NCBI GenBank assembly: GCA_049322755.1
Contig: JBMOQX010000072.1
Coordinates: forward strand, 1 to 64,000
From: DATIUV01 sp049322755
Lineage (GTDB): Bacteria; Pseudomonadota; Gammaproteobacteria; Burkholderiales; UBA6910
Direction of reading: 5' to 3'
DNA length: 64,000 nucleotides
This document shows, in pieces, positions 8,630 through 18,391 of this stretch. Position 1 is the stretch's first letter, and the number at the start of each line of letters is the position of its first letter. The notes under the pieces are model-generated. The model was not told the DNA's origin and made no database searches. It was given only the letters and a program-made list of their open reading frames with translations. Both the position numbers and the translations under genes were made by a program.

Positions 8630-9580
8630 CTACTCCAGCGATTCCAGGTAGCGCTGGGCGTCCAGCGCCGCCATGCAGCCGGTGCCGGCGCTGGTGACGG
8701 CCTGGCGGTAGACGTGGTCCTGCACGTCGCCCGCCGCGAACACGCCCGGGATGCTGGTGGCGGTGGCGTTGCCGTCGAGGCCGCTGCGGGTGAGGATGTA
8801 GCCGTTGCGCATGTCCAGCTGGCCTTCGAACATCTGCGTGTTGGGCTGGTGGCCGATGGCGATGAAAACGCCCTGCAGCGGCAGCTCCTTGGTGCGGCCA
8901 TCCAGCGTGCTTTTGATGCGGATGCCGGTGACGCCCGACTTGTCCCCCAGCACTTCATCCAGCACCTGGTGCAATTCCAGCTTCACCTTGCCGGCTTTCT
9001 CCCGCTCCATCAGCTTGTCCACCAGGATGGGCTCGGCGCGGAATTTGTCGCGCCGGTGCACCAGGGTCACGGTCCGGGCGATATTGGCCAGATACAGGGC
9101 TTCTTCCACTGCGGTGTTCCCCCCGCCCACCACAGCCACGTCCTGGCCCTTGTAGAAGAACCCGTCGCAGGTGGCGCAGGCCGACACGCCTTTACCGGCG
9201 AATGCCTGCTCCGAAGGCAGGCCGAGGTACTTGGCGGAGGCGCCGGTGGCGATGATGAGCGCGTCGCAGGTGTAGGTGCCCTGGTCGCCCACCAGGGTAA
9301 TCGGCTTGTCGGTCACCTTCGCCGTGTGAATGTGATCGAAGACGAGCTCGGTGCCGAACCGCTCGGCATGCTTCCGGAACCGCTCCATCAGCTCCGGACC
9401 CTGGACGCCGTCTGCGTCCGCCGGCCAGTTGTCGACGTCGGTGGTGGTCATCAGCTGGCCACCTTGGGCGAGTCCGGTAATGAGCACCGGATTCAGGTTG
9501 GCGCGAGCCGCGTACACGGCCGCACTGTAGCCGGCCGGTCCCGACCCCAGGATGATCAGCTTGCAATGCATTGATTTCAT
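8630..9580 (-). CDS. trxB: thioredoxin reductase
   Basis: This is a 316-residue low-molecular-weight thioredoxin reductase, transferring electrons from NADPH through FAD to thioredoxin. The sequence shows the FAD motif GSGPAGYSAAVYAARA near the start, the redox-active ACATCDG pair near residue 135, the NADPH-binding GGGNTAVEEA, and the terminal FAD motif AAGDVQD. The length and motif order are normal. It is transcribed divergently from ftsK across a spacer of about 330 bases, an arrangement common in Betaproteobacteria. Confidence 0.95.
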   Translation of the reverse strand: MKSMHCKLIILGSGPAGYSAAVYAARANLNPVLITGLAQGGQLMTTTDVDNWPADADGVQGPELMERFRKHAERFGTELVFDHIHTAKVTDKPITLVGDQGTYTCDALIIATGASAKYLGLPSEQAFAGKGVSACATCDGFFYKGQDVAVVGGGNTAVEEALYLANIARTVTLVHRRDKFRAEPILVDKLMEREKAGKVKLELHQVLDEVLGDKSGVTGIRIKSTLDGRTKELPLQGVFIAIGHQPNTQMFEGQLDMRNGYILTRSGLDGNATATSIPGVFAAGDVQDHVYRQAVTSAGTGCMAALDAQRYLESLE

Positions 9581-9909
9581 TGATCTCTCTTTCTCGGGAC
9601 CGTCTATCCCCAGGGTGAAAATAAACCGCGATTATCGGTGGTCGGCGATCGAATTTAAACCTTTCGACGTTAATGGCGCGGTTGCCAATCGCATCTGCCC
9701 GGCGGTCGGTGGCTTCTGATCGAAAAGAGACTTCCGAGTCCCGAGCGGTCGGTTCGGATCGGCCGGCGGGTTGCCGCCGTGCGCGGGCTGACTGACGGTC
9801 CCAACCTCCGAAAGGAACTTGAGCAGCCCGACGCGAGTCCGGGAGGCGCCGCGGCGCAGGTACCAGTAAAATGACGGCTTTTGCACGAGTCCGGGACGAG
9901 AAAGCCAGC
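9581..9909. other. trxB-ftsK divergent intergenic region
   Basis: About 330 bases without a convincing gene; the short frames across it lack codon bias and family features. It should hold both divergent promoters. A TAAAAT hexamer at about 9867-9872 is a candidate -10 for ftsK. The part next to trxB (9617-9675) is AT-richer than its surroundings. Confidence 0.5.
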
Positions 9910-12201
9910 ATGGCATTGAGAAAAGGCATGGCGCAGAAGGTGGGGCCCAGCCCGCTGCCGCCGAGGATCGCGGCGCTGATCCGGGAATCATGGTGGCTGG
10001 CGATGGTGGGCCTCGCGGTGTTCGTCGCGCTGGTGCTGGTGACCCACAATCCCCTCGATCCCGCCTGGTCCCGCAGCGGGACCGGCGAGATCGTGCGCAA
10101 TGCCGGCGGGCACGTCGGTGCCTGGGTGTCCGACGTGCTGCTCTATCTCTTCGGCCTCTCGGCGTACTGGTGGGTGGTGTTTTTTCTGCTGGCCGTCTGG
10201 TGGGGTTACAAACGCATCGAAACGGTGTCGTTCCTGGACCGGCGCTCGTTCCTGGTGGGCGGGACCGGTTTCGTCGTGCTGCTGCTGGCCAGCAGCAGCC
10301 TGGAGGCGCTGCGGCTGTATTCGCTGCAGGCGCAGCTGCCGGCCGGTCCGGGAGGCGTGATCGGCCAGGCGGTGGGGCATGGCGTCTCCATGGCCCTGGG
10401 CTTCACCGGGGCCACCATGGTGCTGCTGCTGCTCATCGCCGCCGGCCTGAGCCTGTTTTCCGGGCTGTCCTGGATCCGCGTGGTGGAGGCCCTCGGAACG
10501 GCGGTGGAGGTCAGCTATCGCTGGACCACGGACACGTACGTCGCCTGGCGCGACCGGCGCGAGGGCCGTGAGGCCACCGCCAAGCGCGAGGAGATGGTGG
10601 AGGTGGAACGCCGCCGCCGGGAGGACTTCGAGCCGCTGCGCATCGAGCCGCCGGTGGTGGAGATTCCGAAATCGGTGCGGGTCGACAAGGAAAAGCAGGT
10701 GCCGCTGTTTGAGAGCCTGCCCGACTCGCTGGTGCCGCCGCTGCGCCTGCTGGACCCGGCGCCCGACGACCACCAGACCGTGGCCGCGGAGACGCTGGAG
10801 TTCACTTCCCGCCTGATCGAGCGGCGCCTGGGCGAGTTCGGCGTCGACGTGAAGGTGGTGGCCGCCTACCCCGGCCCGGTGATCACGCGCTACGAGATCG
10901 AACCGGCCATGGGCGTCAAGGGCAGCCAGATCGTCGGCCTGGTGCGCGATCTGGCGCGGGCGCTGTCGGTGGTGAGCATCCGCGTGGTGGAGGTGATCCC
11001 GGGCAAGACCACCATGGGCCTGGAAATCCCCAACCCCCACCGGCAGGTGGTGAAGCTCTCCGAGATCCTCTCGTCCAAGGTCTATGCCGACGCCGGCTCG
11101 CCCCTGGCGCTGGCGCTGGGCAAGGACATCGCCGGCAATCCGGTCACCGCCGACCTCGCCAGGATGCCGCACCTGCTGGTGGCGGGCACCACCGGTTCGG
11201 GCAAGTCGGTGGCGATCAACGCGATGATCCTGTCGGTGCTCTACAAGGCGCCGCCGTCCCAGGTGCGCCTCATCCTGATCGACCCCAAGATGCTGGAGCT
11301 CTCGGTCTACGACGACATCCCGCACCTGCTGGCGCCGGTGGTGATCGATATGAAGCAGGCGGCGTTCGCGCTGCAGTGGTGCGTCGGCGAGATGGACCGC
11401 CGCTACAGGCTGATGGCCCAGTTCGGCGTGCGCAACCTGGCCGGTTTCAACCACAAGCTGCGCGAAGCCCGGAAGGCCGGCGAGCCCCTCGTGAACCCGT
11501 TCGCCATCGACGCCGAGAATCCGGAGACGCTGGAAGAGCTGCCGGTGATCGTGGTGTTCGTCGACGAACTGGCGGACCTCATGATGGTGGTGGGCAAGAA
11601 AGTGGAGGAGCTGATCGCGCGCCTGGCGCAGAAGGCCCGCGCCGCCGGCATCCACCTGGTGCTGGCTACGCAGCGGCCGTCGGTGGACGTCATCACCGGA
11701 CTCATCAAGGCCAACATCCCGGCGCGGGTGTCGTTCCAGGTCTCGAGCAAGGTGGACTCGCGCACCATCCTCGACCAGATGGGCGCCGAGGCGCTGCTGG
11801 GGCAGGGGGACATGCTCTACCTGCCGCCGGGGCACTCCCACCTGCAGCGGGTGCACGGGGCGTTCGTCTCGGACCAGGAAGTCCATCGCGTGGTGGACTA
11901 CCTCAAGCAGCACGGCGCGCCCCAGTACCTGGAAGCGGTGCTGGAGGAGCCCATCGAGGCCGGCGCGGGCGGAGGCGAGGCGGGCGGCGGCGACGCCGAG
12001 GCGGATCCCCTTTACGACGAGGCGGTGCAGATCGTTCTGCGCACCCGCCGCGCGTCGATCTCGCTGGTGCAGCGGCACCTGCGCATCGGCTACAACCGGG
12101 CGGCGCGCCTCATCGAGCAGATGGAGCGGGCCGGCCTGGTGTCCAGCATGCAGTCCAACGGCAACCGGGAGATCCTGGTGCCGGCGCGGGCGCAGGACTA
12201 G
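9910..12201 (+). CDS. ftsK: DNA translocase FtsK
   Basis: FtsK moves chromosomal DNA at the division septum and activates XerCD recombination at dif. The N-terminus has several hydrophobic segments between about residues 30 and 195 (the FtsK_4TM domain). A short charged linker follows, then the RecA-like motor with Walker A TTGSGKSVAIN, a Walker B-like VVFVDELADL, and the C-terminal gamma winged-helix domain (about the last 65 residues, EAVQIVLRTRRASISLVQR) that reads KOPS. At about 763 residues it is the short-linker form. The start at 9910 is preferred; in-frame ATGs at 9871 and 9928 are alternatives, and a -10-like TAAAAT sits over the first of them. Confidence 0.93.
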   Translation: MALRKGMAQKVGPSPLPPRIAALIRESWWLAMVGLAVFVALVLVTHNPLDPAWSRSGTGEIVRNAGGHVGAWVSDVLLYLFGLSAYWWVVFFLLAVWWGYKRIETVSFLDRRSFLVGGTGFVVLLLASSSLEALRLYSLQAQLPAGPGGVIGQAVGHGVSMALGFTGATMVLLLLIAAGLSLFSGLSWIRVVEALGTAVEVSYRWTTDTYVAWRDRREGREATAKREEMVEVERRRREDFEPLRIEPPVVEIPKSVRVDKEKQVPLFESLPDSLVPPLRLLDPAPDDHQTVAAETLEFTSRLIERRLGEFGVDVKVVAAYPGPVITRYEIEPAMGVKGSQIVGLVRDLARALSVVSIRVVEVIPGKTTMGLEIPNPHRQVVKLSEILSSKVYADAGSPLALALGKDIAGNPVTADLARMPHLLVAGTTGSGKSVAINAMILSVLYKAPPSQVRLILIDPKMLELSVYDDIPHLLAPVVIDMKQAAFALQWCVGEMDRRYRLMAQFGVRNLAGFNHKLREARKAGEPLVNPFAIDAENPETLEELPVIVVFVDELADLMMVVGKKVEELIARLAQKARAAGIHLVLATQRPSVDVITGLIKANIPARVSFQVSSKVDSRTILDQMGAEALLGQGDMLYLPPGHSHLQRVHGAFVSDQEVHRVVDYLKQHGAPQYLEAVLEEPIEAGAGGGEAGGGDAEADPLYDEAVQIVLRTRRASISLVQRHLRIGYNRAARLIEQMERAGLVSSMQSNGNREILVPARAQD

Positions 12202-12265
12202 GCGGTGCGCACTTTCCGTCCGGCGCAGGGTCTTAAGCCGTAGTGATCGGCACGCGGAGACGGCG

Positions 12266-12877
12266 ATGAGAGCGTTGGCGATGGCGGCGGTGCTGGCCCT
12301 GGCGGCGACGATGGCCGCGGCCCAGCCCGGCTACAGGTGGAAGGATACCCAGGGCAAGACCCATTACGGCGACGTGCCGCCGGCCGGGGTGAACGCCGAG
12401 GCGGTCGTGGACGACCAGGCCTTTCCCCGCAACCCGGAGGCTTGCCCGACCATCCGCTGCCAGCTGGACCGCATGCAGCAGAGCAGGAAGCTGGAGAACG
12501 AGGCCGAGGCGGCCGATCCGCGCCGGCAGCCGCGGGCCGCGGCGCCATCGCCGGGGTACGGTGCCACGGGGCGCGGCCTGCCGTTCGACGTCTACGTCAA
12601 CCTGCGTCGCGGCATGACCGAGGGCGAGATCCTCACGCGCGCGGGTCCGCCGGACTTCCAGTCCAGCGACGGCGTGGACGAGCAGAGCATCGTGCTGGGC
12701 GAGTTGAACCGCAACGAAGGCCCCCGCGCCGGACGCGGCTTCTCGTCGGTAAAGATCCTGCGCAGCAACTTCATCAAGACCTACACCTACCTTCCCAACG
12801 CCGGCGATCCGTTCACCACGGTGATCACCTTCCGCGGCGGCGTGGTGGAAGACCTGCAGAGGATCCGCCGGTTTTGA
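12266..12877 (+). CDS. exported DUF4124-domain protein
   Basis: The 203-residue protein has a clear signal peptide (cleavage predicted after about residue 19, ..AAAQ). A DUF4124 segment follows (YRWKDTQGKTHYGDVPP), a common N-terminal module in exported proteobacterial proteins. Then comes an Arg/Ala/Pro-rich linker and a C-terminal domain with LRRGMTEGEILTRAGPPD, which resembles the BamE/SmpA-OmlA repeat. Two Cys residues (CPTIRC) could form a periplasmic disulfide. Its stop overlaps the TTG start of lolA, so the two are probably translated together. The function is unknown; a cell-envelope role is inferred. Confidence 0.8.
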   Translation: MRALAMAAVLALAATMAAAQPGYRWKDTQGKTHYGDVPPAGVNAEAVVDDQAFPRNPEACPTIRCQLDRMQQSRKLENEAEAADPRRQPRAAAPSPGYGATGRGLPFDVYVNLRRGMTEGEILTRAGPPDFQSSDGVDEQSIVLGELNRNEGPRAGRGFSSVKILRSNFIKTYTYLPNAGDPFTTVITFRGGVVEDLQRIRRF

Positions 12878-13500
12878 AACCCCTTTCCCTCGCGGGCGCG
12901 GCGCTGGCCGTCCTGCTCGCCGTTCCCGCCGCCGTGCACGCCGCCGGCATCGAGAAGCTGCGGCAGTTCATCGAGGCGACGCGCTCCGCCCGGTCGGAAT
13001 TCACCCAGACCGTCGTCGACGGCCGCGGCCGCAAGATCCAGGACGCCAGCGGCAGCATGGAGTTCGAGCGGCCGGGGCGATTCCGCTGGACCTACGCCAG
13101 GCCCTACGACCAGCTGATCGTCGGCGACGGCGAAAAGGTCTGGATCTACGACAAGGAGCTGAAGCAGGTCACGGTGCGCGCCCTGGACCAGGCGCTGGGC
13201 AGCACGCCGGCGGCGCTGCTGGCCGGCAGCAACGACATCGAGAAGGCCTTCACGCTCTCCGAGAGCGGCGCCCAGGGCGGACTGGAATGGGTGGACGCGG
13301 TGCCCAAGAACCGCGACACCACCTTCGACCGCGTGCGCCTCGGCTTCGACGAGCGCGCCGACCTGCGGGCGATGGAGCTCACCGACAGTTTCGGCCAGAC
13401 CACGCGGCTCACGTTCGCCGGGTTCGAGCGCAATCCCAAGCTGGACCCCTCGCGCTTCCGCTTCACGCCGCCCCCGGGCGCGGACGTGGTCGGTGGCTGA
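12874..13500 (+). CDS. lolA: outer-membrane lipoprotein carrier protein LolA
   Basis: LolA is the periplasmic chaperone that receives lipoproteins from LolCDE and passes them to LolB. The 208-residue product has a signal peptide (..VHAAG at about residue 24) and the family pattern ARSEFTQTVVDGRGRKIQDASG, then GRFRWTY and LIVGDGEKVWIYDKELKQVT. The start is TTG at 12874, overlapping the upstream stop as TTGA; no ATG or GTG gives a full signal peptide. It overlaps rarA by eight bases. The order ftsK-(DUF4124)-lolA-rarA-serS is well conserved in Betaproteobacteria. Confidence 0.92.
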   Translation: MKPLSLAGAALAVLLAVPAAVHAAGIEKLRQFIEATRSARSEFTQTVVDGRGRKIQDASGSMEFERPGRFRWTYARPYDQLIVGDGEKVWIYDKELKQVTVRALDQALGSTPAALLAGSNDIEKAFTLSESGAQGGLEWVDAVPKNRDTTFDRVRLGFDERADLRAMELTDSFGQTTRLTFAGFERNPKLDPSRFRFTPPPGADVVGG

Positions 13501-14821
13501 AGCGGAACTGTTTCCCGCCCGCGAGCCGGCGGCGCCGCTGGCGGAGCGGATGCGGCCGTCCACCCTCGACGAGGTGGTGGGCCAGAGCCGCCTGCTGGGC
13601 CCGGGCAAGCCGCTGCGGCTCGCGTTCGAGTCCGGCAAGCCGCACTCGATGATCCTGTGGGGTCCGCCCGGCACCGGCAAGACGACGCTGGCGCGGCTCA
13701 TGGCGAAGGCCTTCGACGCGGAGTTCATCGCGCTCTCCGCGGTGTTCTCCGGCGTCAAGGACATCCGCGAGGCGGTGGGCCACGCCCGGCAGACGCTGCA
13801 GCAGAGCGGCCGGCACACCATCCTGTTCGTCGACGAGGTGCATCGCTTCAACAAGGCGCAGCAGGACGCGTTCCTGCCCTACGTCGAGCAGGGGCTGGTG
13901 ACTTTCATCGGCGCCACCACCGAGAACCCGTCGTTCGAGGTCAATAGTGCGTTGCTGTCGCGGGCGCAGGTGTACGTGCTGCAGTCGCTGGCGGAGAACG
14001 AGCTCGCCGCGCTGTTCGAGCGCACGCTGAAGACGGCGCTGCCGGAGTTGGCCGTTGACGACGATGCGCGCCAGCTCCTCGTCGGCCTCGCCGACGGCGA
14101 CGCGCGGCGCCTGCTCAATCTGCTGGAGCAGGTGGCGACCGCCGCGGAAACGGCGCACCAGGCGAGCGTCACGCTGGATTTCGCCCAGGGGGCGCTGGCC
14201 CGCAGCGGGCGGCGCTTCGACAAGGGCGGCGACGCCTTCTACGACCAGATCTCGGCGCTGCACAAGGCGGTGCGCGGCTCCAGCCCCGACGCCGCGCTCT
14301 ACTGGCTCACCCGCATGCTGGACGGCGGCGCCGATCCGCTCTATGTCGGCCGGCGCATGATCCGCATGGCAACGGAAGACATCGGGCTCGCCGATCCGCG
14401 CGCGCTGCGCATGGCGCTGGACGCGGTGGAAACCTACGAGCGGCTGGGCTCGCCGGAGGGCGAGCTGGCGCTGGCGGAGGCGGTGATCTACCTCGCGTGC
14501 GCCCCCAAGAGCAACGCCGCGTATGCCGCGTACAACGCCGCGCGCGGGTTTGTCGCGGGCGACAAGTCGCGGCCGGTGCCCGAGCACCTGCGCAACGCGC
14601 CCACCCAGCTCATGAAGGAACTGGGCTACGGGCGCGAGTACCGTTACGCCCACGACGAGCCGGAAGCCTACGCCGCCGGCGAAAGCTACTTTCCCGACGG
14701 GCTCGACGCGCCGCGGTTCTACGCGCCCACCGACCGCGGGCTGGAAGGAAAGATCGGCGAGAAGCTCGCGCACCTGCGCGCGCTGGACGAGGCGGCGCGC
14801 AAGAAGCGCCGCCCGTCTTAG
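13493..14821 (+). CDS. rarA: replication-associated recombination protein RarA (MgsA)
   Basis: RarA is an AAA+ ATPase related to clamp loaders that acts at stalled replication forks. The 442-residue product has Walker A GPPGTGKTT at about residue 55, Walker B ILFVDEVHRFNKAQQD, sensor 1 GATTENPSFEVN, and the C-terminal MgsA tetramerisation region (YLACAPKSNAAYAAYNAA, then the GLEGKIGEKL segment). The GTG start lies eight bases inside the end of lolA. All key residues appear present and the length is normal. Confidence 0.94.
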   Translation: MAEAELFPAREPAAPLAERMRPSTLDEVVGQSRLLGPGKPLRLAFESGKPHSMILWGPPGTGKTTLARLMAKAFDAEFIALSAVFSGVKDIREAVGHARQTLQQSGRHTILFVDEVHRFNKAQQDAFLPYVEQGLVTFIGATTENPSFEVNSALLSRAQVYVLQSLAENELAALFERTLKTALPELAVDDDARQLLVGLADGDARRLLNLLEQVATAAETAHQASVTLDFAQGALARSGRRFDKGGDAFYDQISALHKAVRGSSPDAALYWLTRMLDGGADPLYVGRRMIRMATEDIGLADPRALRMALDAVETYERLGSPEGELALAEAVIYLACAPKSNAAYAAYNAARGFVAGDKSRPVPEHLRNAPTQLMKELGYGREYRYAHDEPEAYAAGESYFPDGLDAPRFYAPTDRGLEGKIGEKLAHLRALDEAARKKRRPS

Positions 14822-15087
14822 GCGCGCGTCAGTTCGGGTCGCGTCCTTCCGGCACTTGGTGCCGGCGACGGTCACCTCCGCGATGAGGCCGTTCCTGGTG
14901 AGCCGGATGATTTCCAGGTCCTTGCCGAACACCTCGGCGCCGGATTCGCTGCCGCCCTTGCTGCCCATCCGGGCGGACCCCGTCCCGCCGCCGCCGGGAT
15001 ACCAAGCACCGCGCCAACCCGTTAAACTGCCGGGTTTTTGGCGCCAGGCGGCGATCGTAGCCCGGCCCTCCCGACAGGACTGACCCG

Positions 15088-16374
15088 ATGCTGGACCTTC
15101 ACTTTCTGCGCACCAACCTGGAGGCGGTGGCAGCACGCCTCGCCGACCGCGGTTACGTTCTGGATGCCGGCGCGTTCCGTGCCCTCGAGGCCGAGCGCAA
15201 GAGCGTGCAGACCCGCACCGAGGAGCTGCAGGCGGCGCGCAACCGGGCATCGAAGAAAATCGGCCAGCTCAAGGCCAAGGGCGAAGACGCTGCCGCGGCG
15301 ATGGCGGAGGTGGCCGGCATCGGCGAGGAACTGAAGGCGCTGGAAGCGCGGCTGGCGGAAGTTCAGCGGCGCATGGGCGAGTTCCTGCTCGACGTGCCCA
15401 ACCTGCCCCACGAGAGCGTGCCGGCCGGCAGGTCGGCGGAAGAGAACGTCGAGGTGCGCCGCGTGGGCACGCCGCGGGCGTTCGACTTCCCGGTGAAGGA
15501 CCACGTGGACGTCGGCGCGCGGCTGGGCGGTCTCGATTTCGATACCGCGGCCAAGATCAGCGGCGCGCGCTTCGCCCTCATGACCGGCGCCGTCGCACGG
15601 TTGCACCGCGCGATCGCCCAGTTCATGCTGGACGTGCACACGCGCGAGCACGGCTACACCGAGGTCTACGCCCCGTACCTGGTGAACGCCGACAGCCTGC
15701 GCGGCACCGGCCAGCTGCCGAAGTTCGAGGAGGACCTGTTCGCCGTGCCCCGCGGCAACGACCCCAAGCTCTATCTCATCCCCACCGCCGAAGTGCCGGT
15801 CACCAACATCGTGCGCGACGAGATCGTGCCGCCGGAGAAGCTGCCGCTCAAGTTCGTCTGCCACACGCCCTGCTTCCGCTCCGAGGCCGGCTCCTACGGC
15901 AAGGACACGCGCGGCATGATCCGCCAGCACCAGTTCGACAAGGTGGAACTGGTGCAGATCATCCGCCCGGAACGCTCCTACGAAGGGCTCGAGCAGCTCA
16001 CCGGCCACGCCGAGGAAATCCTCAGGCGCCTGGAACTGCCGTACCGGACGGTGGTGCTGTGCACCGGCGACATGGGGTTCTCGTCCGCGAAGACCTACGA
16101 CATCGAGGTCTGGCTGCCGGCGCAGGACACCTACCGCGAGATCTCCTCCTGCAGCAACTTCGAGGCGTTCCAGGCGCGGCGCATGCAGGCCCGCTTCCGC
16201 AACGAGAAGGGCAAGCCCGAACCGGTGCACACGCTTAACGGCTCCGGCCTCGCGGTGGGCCGCACCCTGGTGGCGATACTGGAGAATTATCAGCGCGCGG
16301 ATGGCGGCGTCGACATTCCGTTGGCGCTGCGGCCGTACATGGGCGGCATGGAGCACATCCCGGCCGCGGGCTAG
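15088..16374 (+). CDS. serS: seryl-tRNA synthetase
   Basis: This class II aminoacyl-tRNA synthetase charges tRNA-Ser, including the tRNA-Ser(CGA) encoded about 2.2 kb downstream. The 428 residues comprise an N-terminal antiparallel coiled coil (about residues 30-100) that contacts the long variable arm, and a catalytic domain. Motif 2 is FRSEAGSYGKDTRG and motif 3 is GSGLAVGRTLVAILE. The ATG follows a 266-base gap after rarA in which I see no certain gene. Confidence 0.96.
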   Translation: MLDLHFLRTNLEAVAARLADRGYVLDAGAFRALEAERKSVQTRTEELQAARNRASKKIGQLKAKGEDAAAAMAEVAGIGEELKALEARLAEVQRRMGEFLLDVPNLPHESVPAGRSAEENVEVRRVGTPRAFDFPVKDHVDVGARLGGLDFDTAAKISGARFALMTGAVARLHRAIAQFMLDVHTREHGYTEVYAPYLVNADSLRGTGQLPKFEEDLFAVPRGNDPKLYLIPTAEVPVTNIVRDEIVPPEKLPLKFVCHTPCFRSEAGSYGKDTRGMIRQHQFDKVELVQIIRPERSYEGLEQLTGHAEEILRRLELPYRTVVLCTGDMGFSSAKTYDIEVWLPAQDTYREISSCSNFEAFQARRMQARFRNEKGKPEPVHTLNGSGLAVGRTLVAILENYQRADGGVDIPLALRPYMGGMEHIPAAG

Positions 16375-16380
16375 CGCGGC

Positions 16381-17784
16381 TCAGCGTTCGGCGCGCAGGA
16401 CGGTGACGCCGGGCGCTGCGGCCGTCAGGGGCGGTGCCAGACCCGGCTCGAAGCGCTTCAGGATGTCGTAATAGATGCGCACGTTCTCGGCGAGCTGCAC
16501 GGCCTCATTGCCGCGGGCGAAACCGCGCGGCAGCGTGCGATAGTGCTCCGGGCGCGCGATCAGCGGCAGGCTGCGTTTCACGTCCACCCAGGCATCCGGC
16601 GACAGACCCATGCGCTGGGCCAGGATCCGCCCGTCCTCCAGGTGGCCGTAGCCGATGTTGTACGCCGCGAGGGCGAGGAAGGTGCGATCCGGCTCGGCGA
16701 TGCGTGCCGGCAGGGTGTCTTTCAGCAGCAGCAGGTACTGGGCGCCCGCCAGGATGCTCTGCCGAGGGTCGAGCCGGTCGCTCACTTTGAGCCGGTCCGC
16801 CGTGTCCTCCGTCAGCATCATCAACCCCCGCACGCCGGTGGGCGAGGTGGCGAGCGGATCCCACTGGGACTCCTGGTAGCCGAGCGCCGCCAGCAGGCGC
16901 CAGTCGATGCCGGTGAGACGCTCGGCTTCCTGAAACCATGCGCGGTAATTCGGCAGAACGGTGCGCCGCTTTTTCAGCAGCCCGGCGACGTCCAGCGGGC
17001 TCAGGCGATCGACGTGGCCGAAATAGCGATCCAGCAAACGCTTGAGCGTGCCGTCCTTTTCGATGCGCGCGAAAAACGCCTCGGCCTTGGCGAGCACCTG
17101 GGCCTCTCCCGTGCTCGGGAACGCCCAGGCGAGCGGCGCCGGCTCGCCGATCGGGAAGCCGCGCGCGATGCCGGGATAGAAATTGGTGGCCATGGAGACC
17201 AGGTTGGAGCGGGCAACCACGTAGTCGATTTCGCCGTCGGAGAGCTTGCCGAGGAGGTCCAGCCCATCGTCGGTGCGGATCTCGGCCCACGCCACCGGCG
17301 TGCCGTTCACCGCCTGAGCGCGCAGGTTCTCGACCGCACCGCTGCCGGCCACCACCGCCACGCGGCGCCCCGCCAGGTCCGCCACGTCGCGCGGCTTGCG
17401 CTCGCCGCTGCGGAACGCCACCTCGTAGCGCTCCGCCTGGTACGGCGGGCCGGGCCTGAGGCCGCGGCGTTCCACCAGGCCGGCCGCGATGCCGGCCGCG
17501 CCGAAATGGGCCTGGCGCTGCTCGACCGCCGGGAGCACATCGGCGAGACTGGGCAGCAACACGAAGCTGACCGTGAGGCCGTTCTCCTCGGCGAACAGGG
17601 TGACCAGGTCATGCTCGAGTCCGATGTAACGGCCGTCGGCGTCCTCGTAGAGGGTGACCGGGCTGTTGACCGTGGCCACCACCAGCTGGCGGGACGCAAG
17701 CGCGTGCGCCAGCGGCGGCGCCTCGTCGGCGCAGCCGGCGAAACCAAACGCTCCGATCAGGGAAATGAGGATGGGGGGCCGCAT
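16381..17784 (-). CDS. mltF: membrane-bound lytic murein transglycosylase F-like (MltF)
   Basis: The 467-residue protein combines a periplasmic solute-binding (type 2, amino-acid-like) domain at about residues 30-265 with a C-terminal lytic transglycosylase domain at about 285-430. The catalytic Glu lies in LGYQESQWDPLATSPTGVRGLM, the typical LT family 1 motif. The N-terminus has a lipobox-like GFAGC (Cys at about residue 17), so it is probably a lipoprotein; E. coli MltF has a signal or anchor instead. The ATG at 17784 leaves a short signal. It cleaves peptidoglycan with formation of 1,6-anhydro-MurNAc. It is convergent with serS, the stops separated by about six bases. Confidence 0.9.
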   Translation of the reverse strand: MRPPILISLIGAFGFAGCADEAPPLAHALASRQLVVATVNSPVTLYEDADGRYIGLEHDLVTLFAEENGLTVSFVLLPSLADVLPAVEQRQAHFGAAGIAAGLVERRGLRPGPPYQAERYEVAFRSGERKPRDVADLAGRRVAVVAGSGAVENLRAQAVNGTPVAWAEIRTDDGLDLLGKLSDGEIDYVVARSNLVSMATNFYPGIARGFPIGEPAPLAWAFPSTGEAQVLAKAEAFFARIEKDGTLKRLLDRYFGHVDRLSPLDVAGLLKKRRTVLPNYRAWFQEAERLTGIDWRLLAALGYQESQWDPLATSPTGVRGLMMLTEDTADRLKVSDRLDPRQSILAGAQYLLLLKDTLPARIAEPDRTFLALAAYNIGYGHLEDGRILAQRMGLSPDAWVDVKRSLPLIARPEHYRTLPRGFARGNEAVQLAENVRIYYDILKRFEPGLAPPLTAAAPGVTVLRAER

Positions 17785-17875
17785 CGCCGGGCACCGCAGG
17801 GCGTCCCCATTGTGCCAGCCCCGCTGCAACCGCCCCAAGGCGCAGCGCAGCATGACCGGGACCGGGAGGCGTGGC

Positions 17876-18232
17876 TCAGGCGCGGGTTCCCGCCCTTCGT
17901 CGCCGCTCCACCATCGGGGTGACGCTGCGCTGGCGCCGGTCGGCGAGCCCGGCGCGGCGGATCAGCTCCATCCAGAACTGGTCGCTGCGCTCCGATTTGA
18001 ACTGGCGGAACAAGGCCACCTCCTCGGGATAGGCCCCCGGCGACCCCAGGCGTTCCAGATGCCGTGTCTTCTCGGCGCCGGACTCGCCGCCGTGATCCGA
18101 CGCCCAGGCCCGGGTGATGGCCTGCCACAGCGCCCGCTCGAAGGGATCGCTGCCTTCGTCGAACCCGTACTGCCAGTTGAGAAACGACACTTCGGCCGGC
18201 GAGAGGTCATCGGTCCTGATGCGGATGCTCAT
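17876..18232 (-). CDS. conserved hypothetical protein
   Basis: The 118-residue soluble protein is rich in Arg, Glu and aromatic residues (FLNWQYGFDEGSDPFERALW near residue 20) and ends in a basic tail. I do not recognise a family. Its codon use matches the surrounding core genes and it has an ATG start. It sits between the mltF-like gene and the tRNA-Ser pair, on the same strand as mltF. Confidence 0.6.
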   Translation of the reverse strand: MSIRIRTDDLSPAEVSFLNWQYGFDEGSDPFERALWQAITRAWASDHGGESGAEKTRHLERLGSPGAYPEEVALFRQFKSERSDQFWMELIRRAGLADRRQRSVTPMVERRRRAGTRA

Positions 18233-18391
18233 GGCTTCCAGACTCCGTTGCGGCGCCGGGCGCGGGGACCGGCAACTCCGCCATTGGTCAAGATGACGTG
18301 CCGATCATACCCGAGGCGCGCTTCGGGGCCCAGGGGAGGGCGTTTTCTCGCTTCGCGTCAGGCGGTTGCGCTGGTAAAATGGCGGCCTGCC

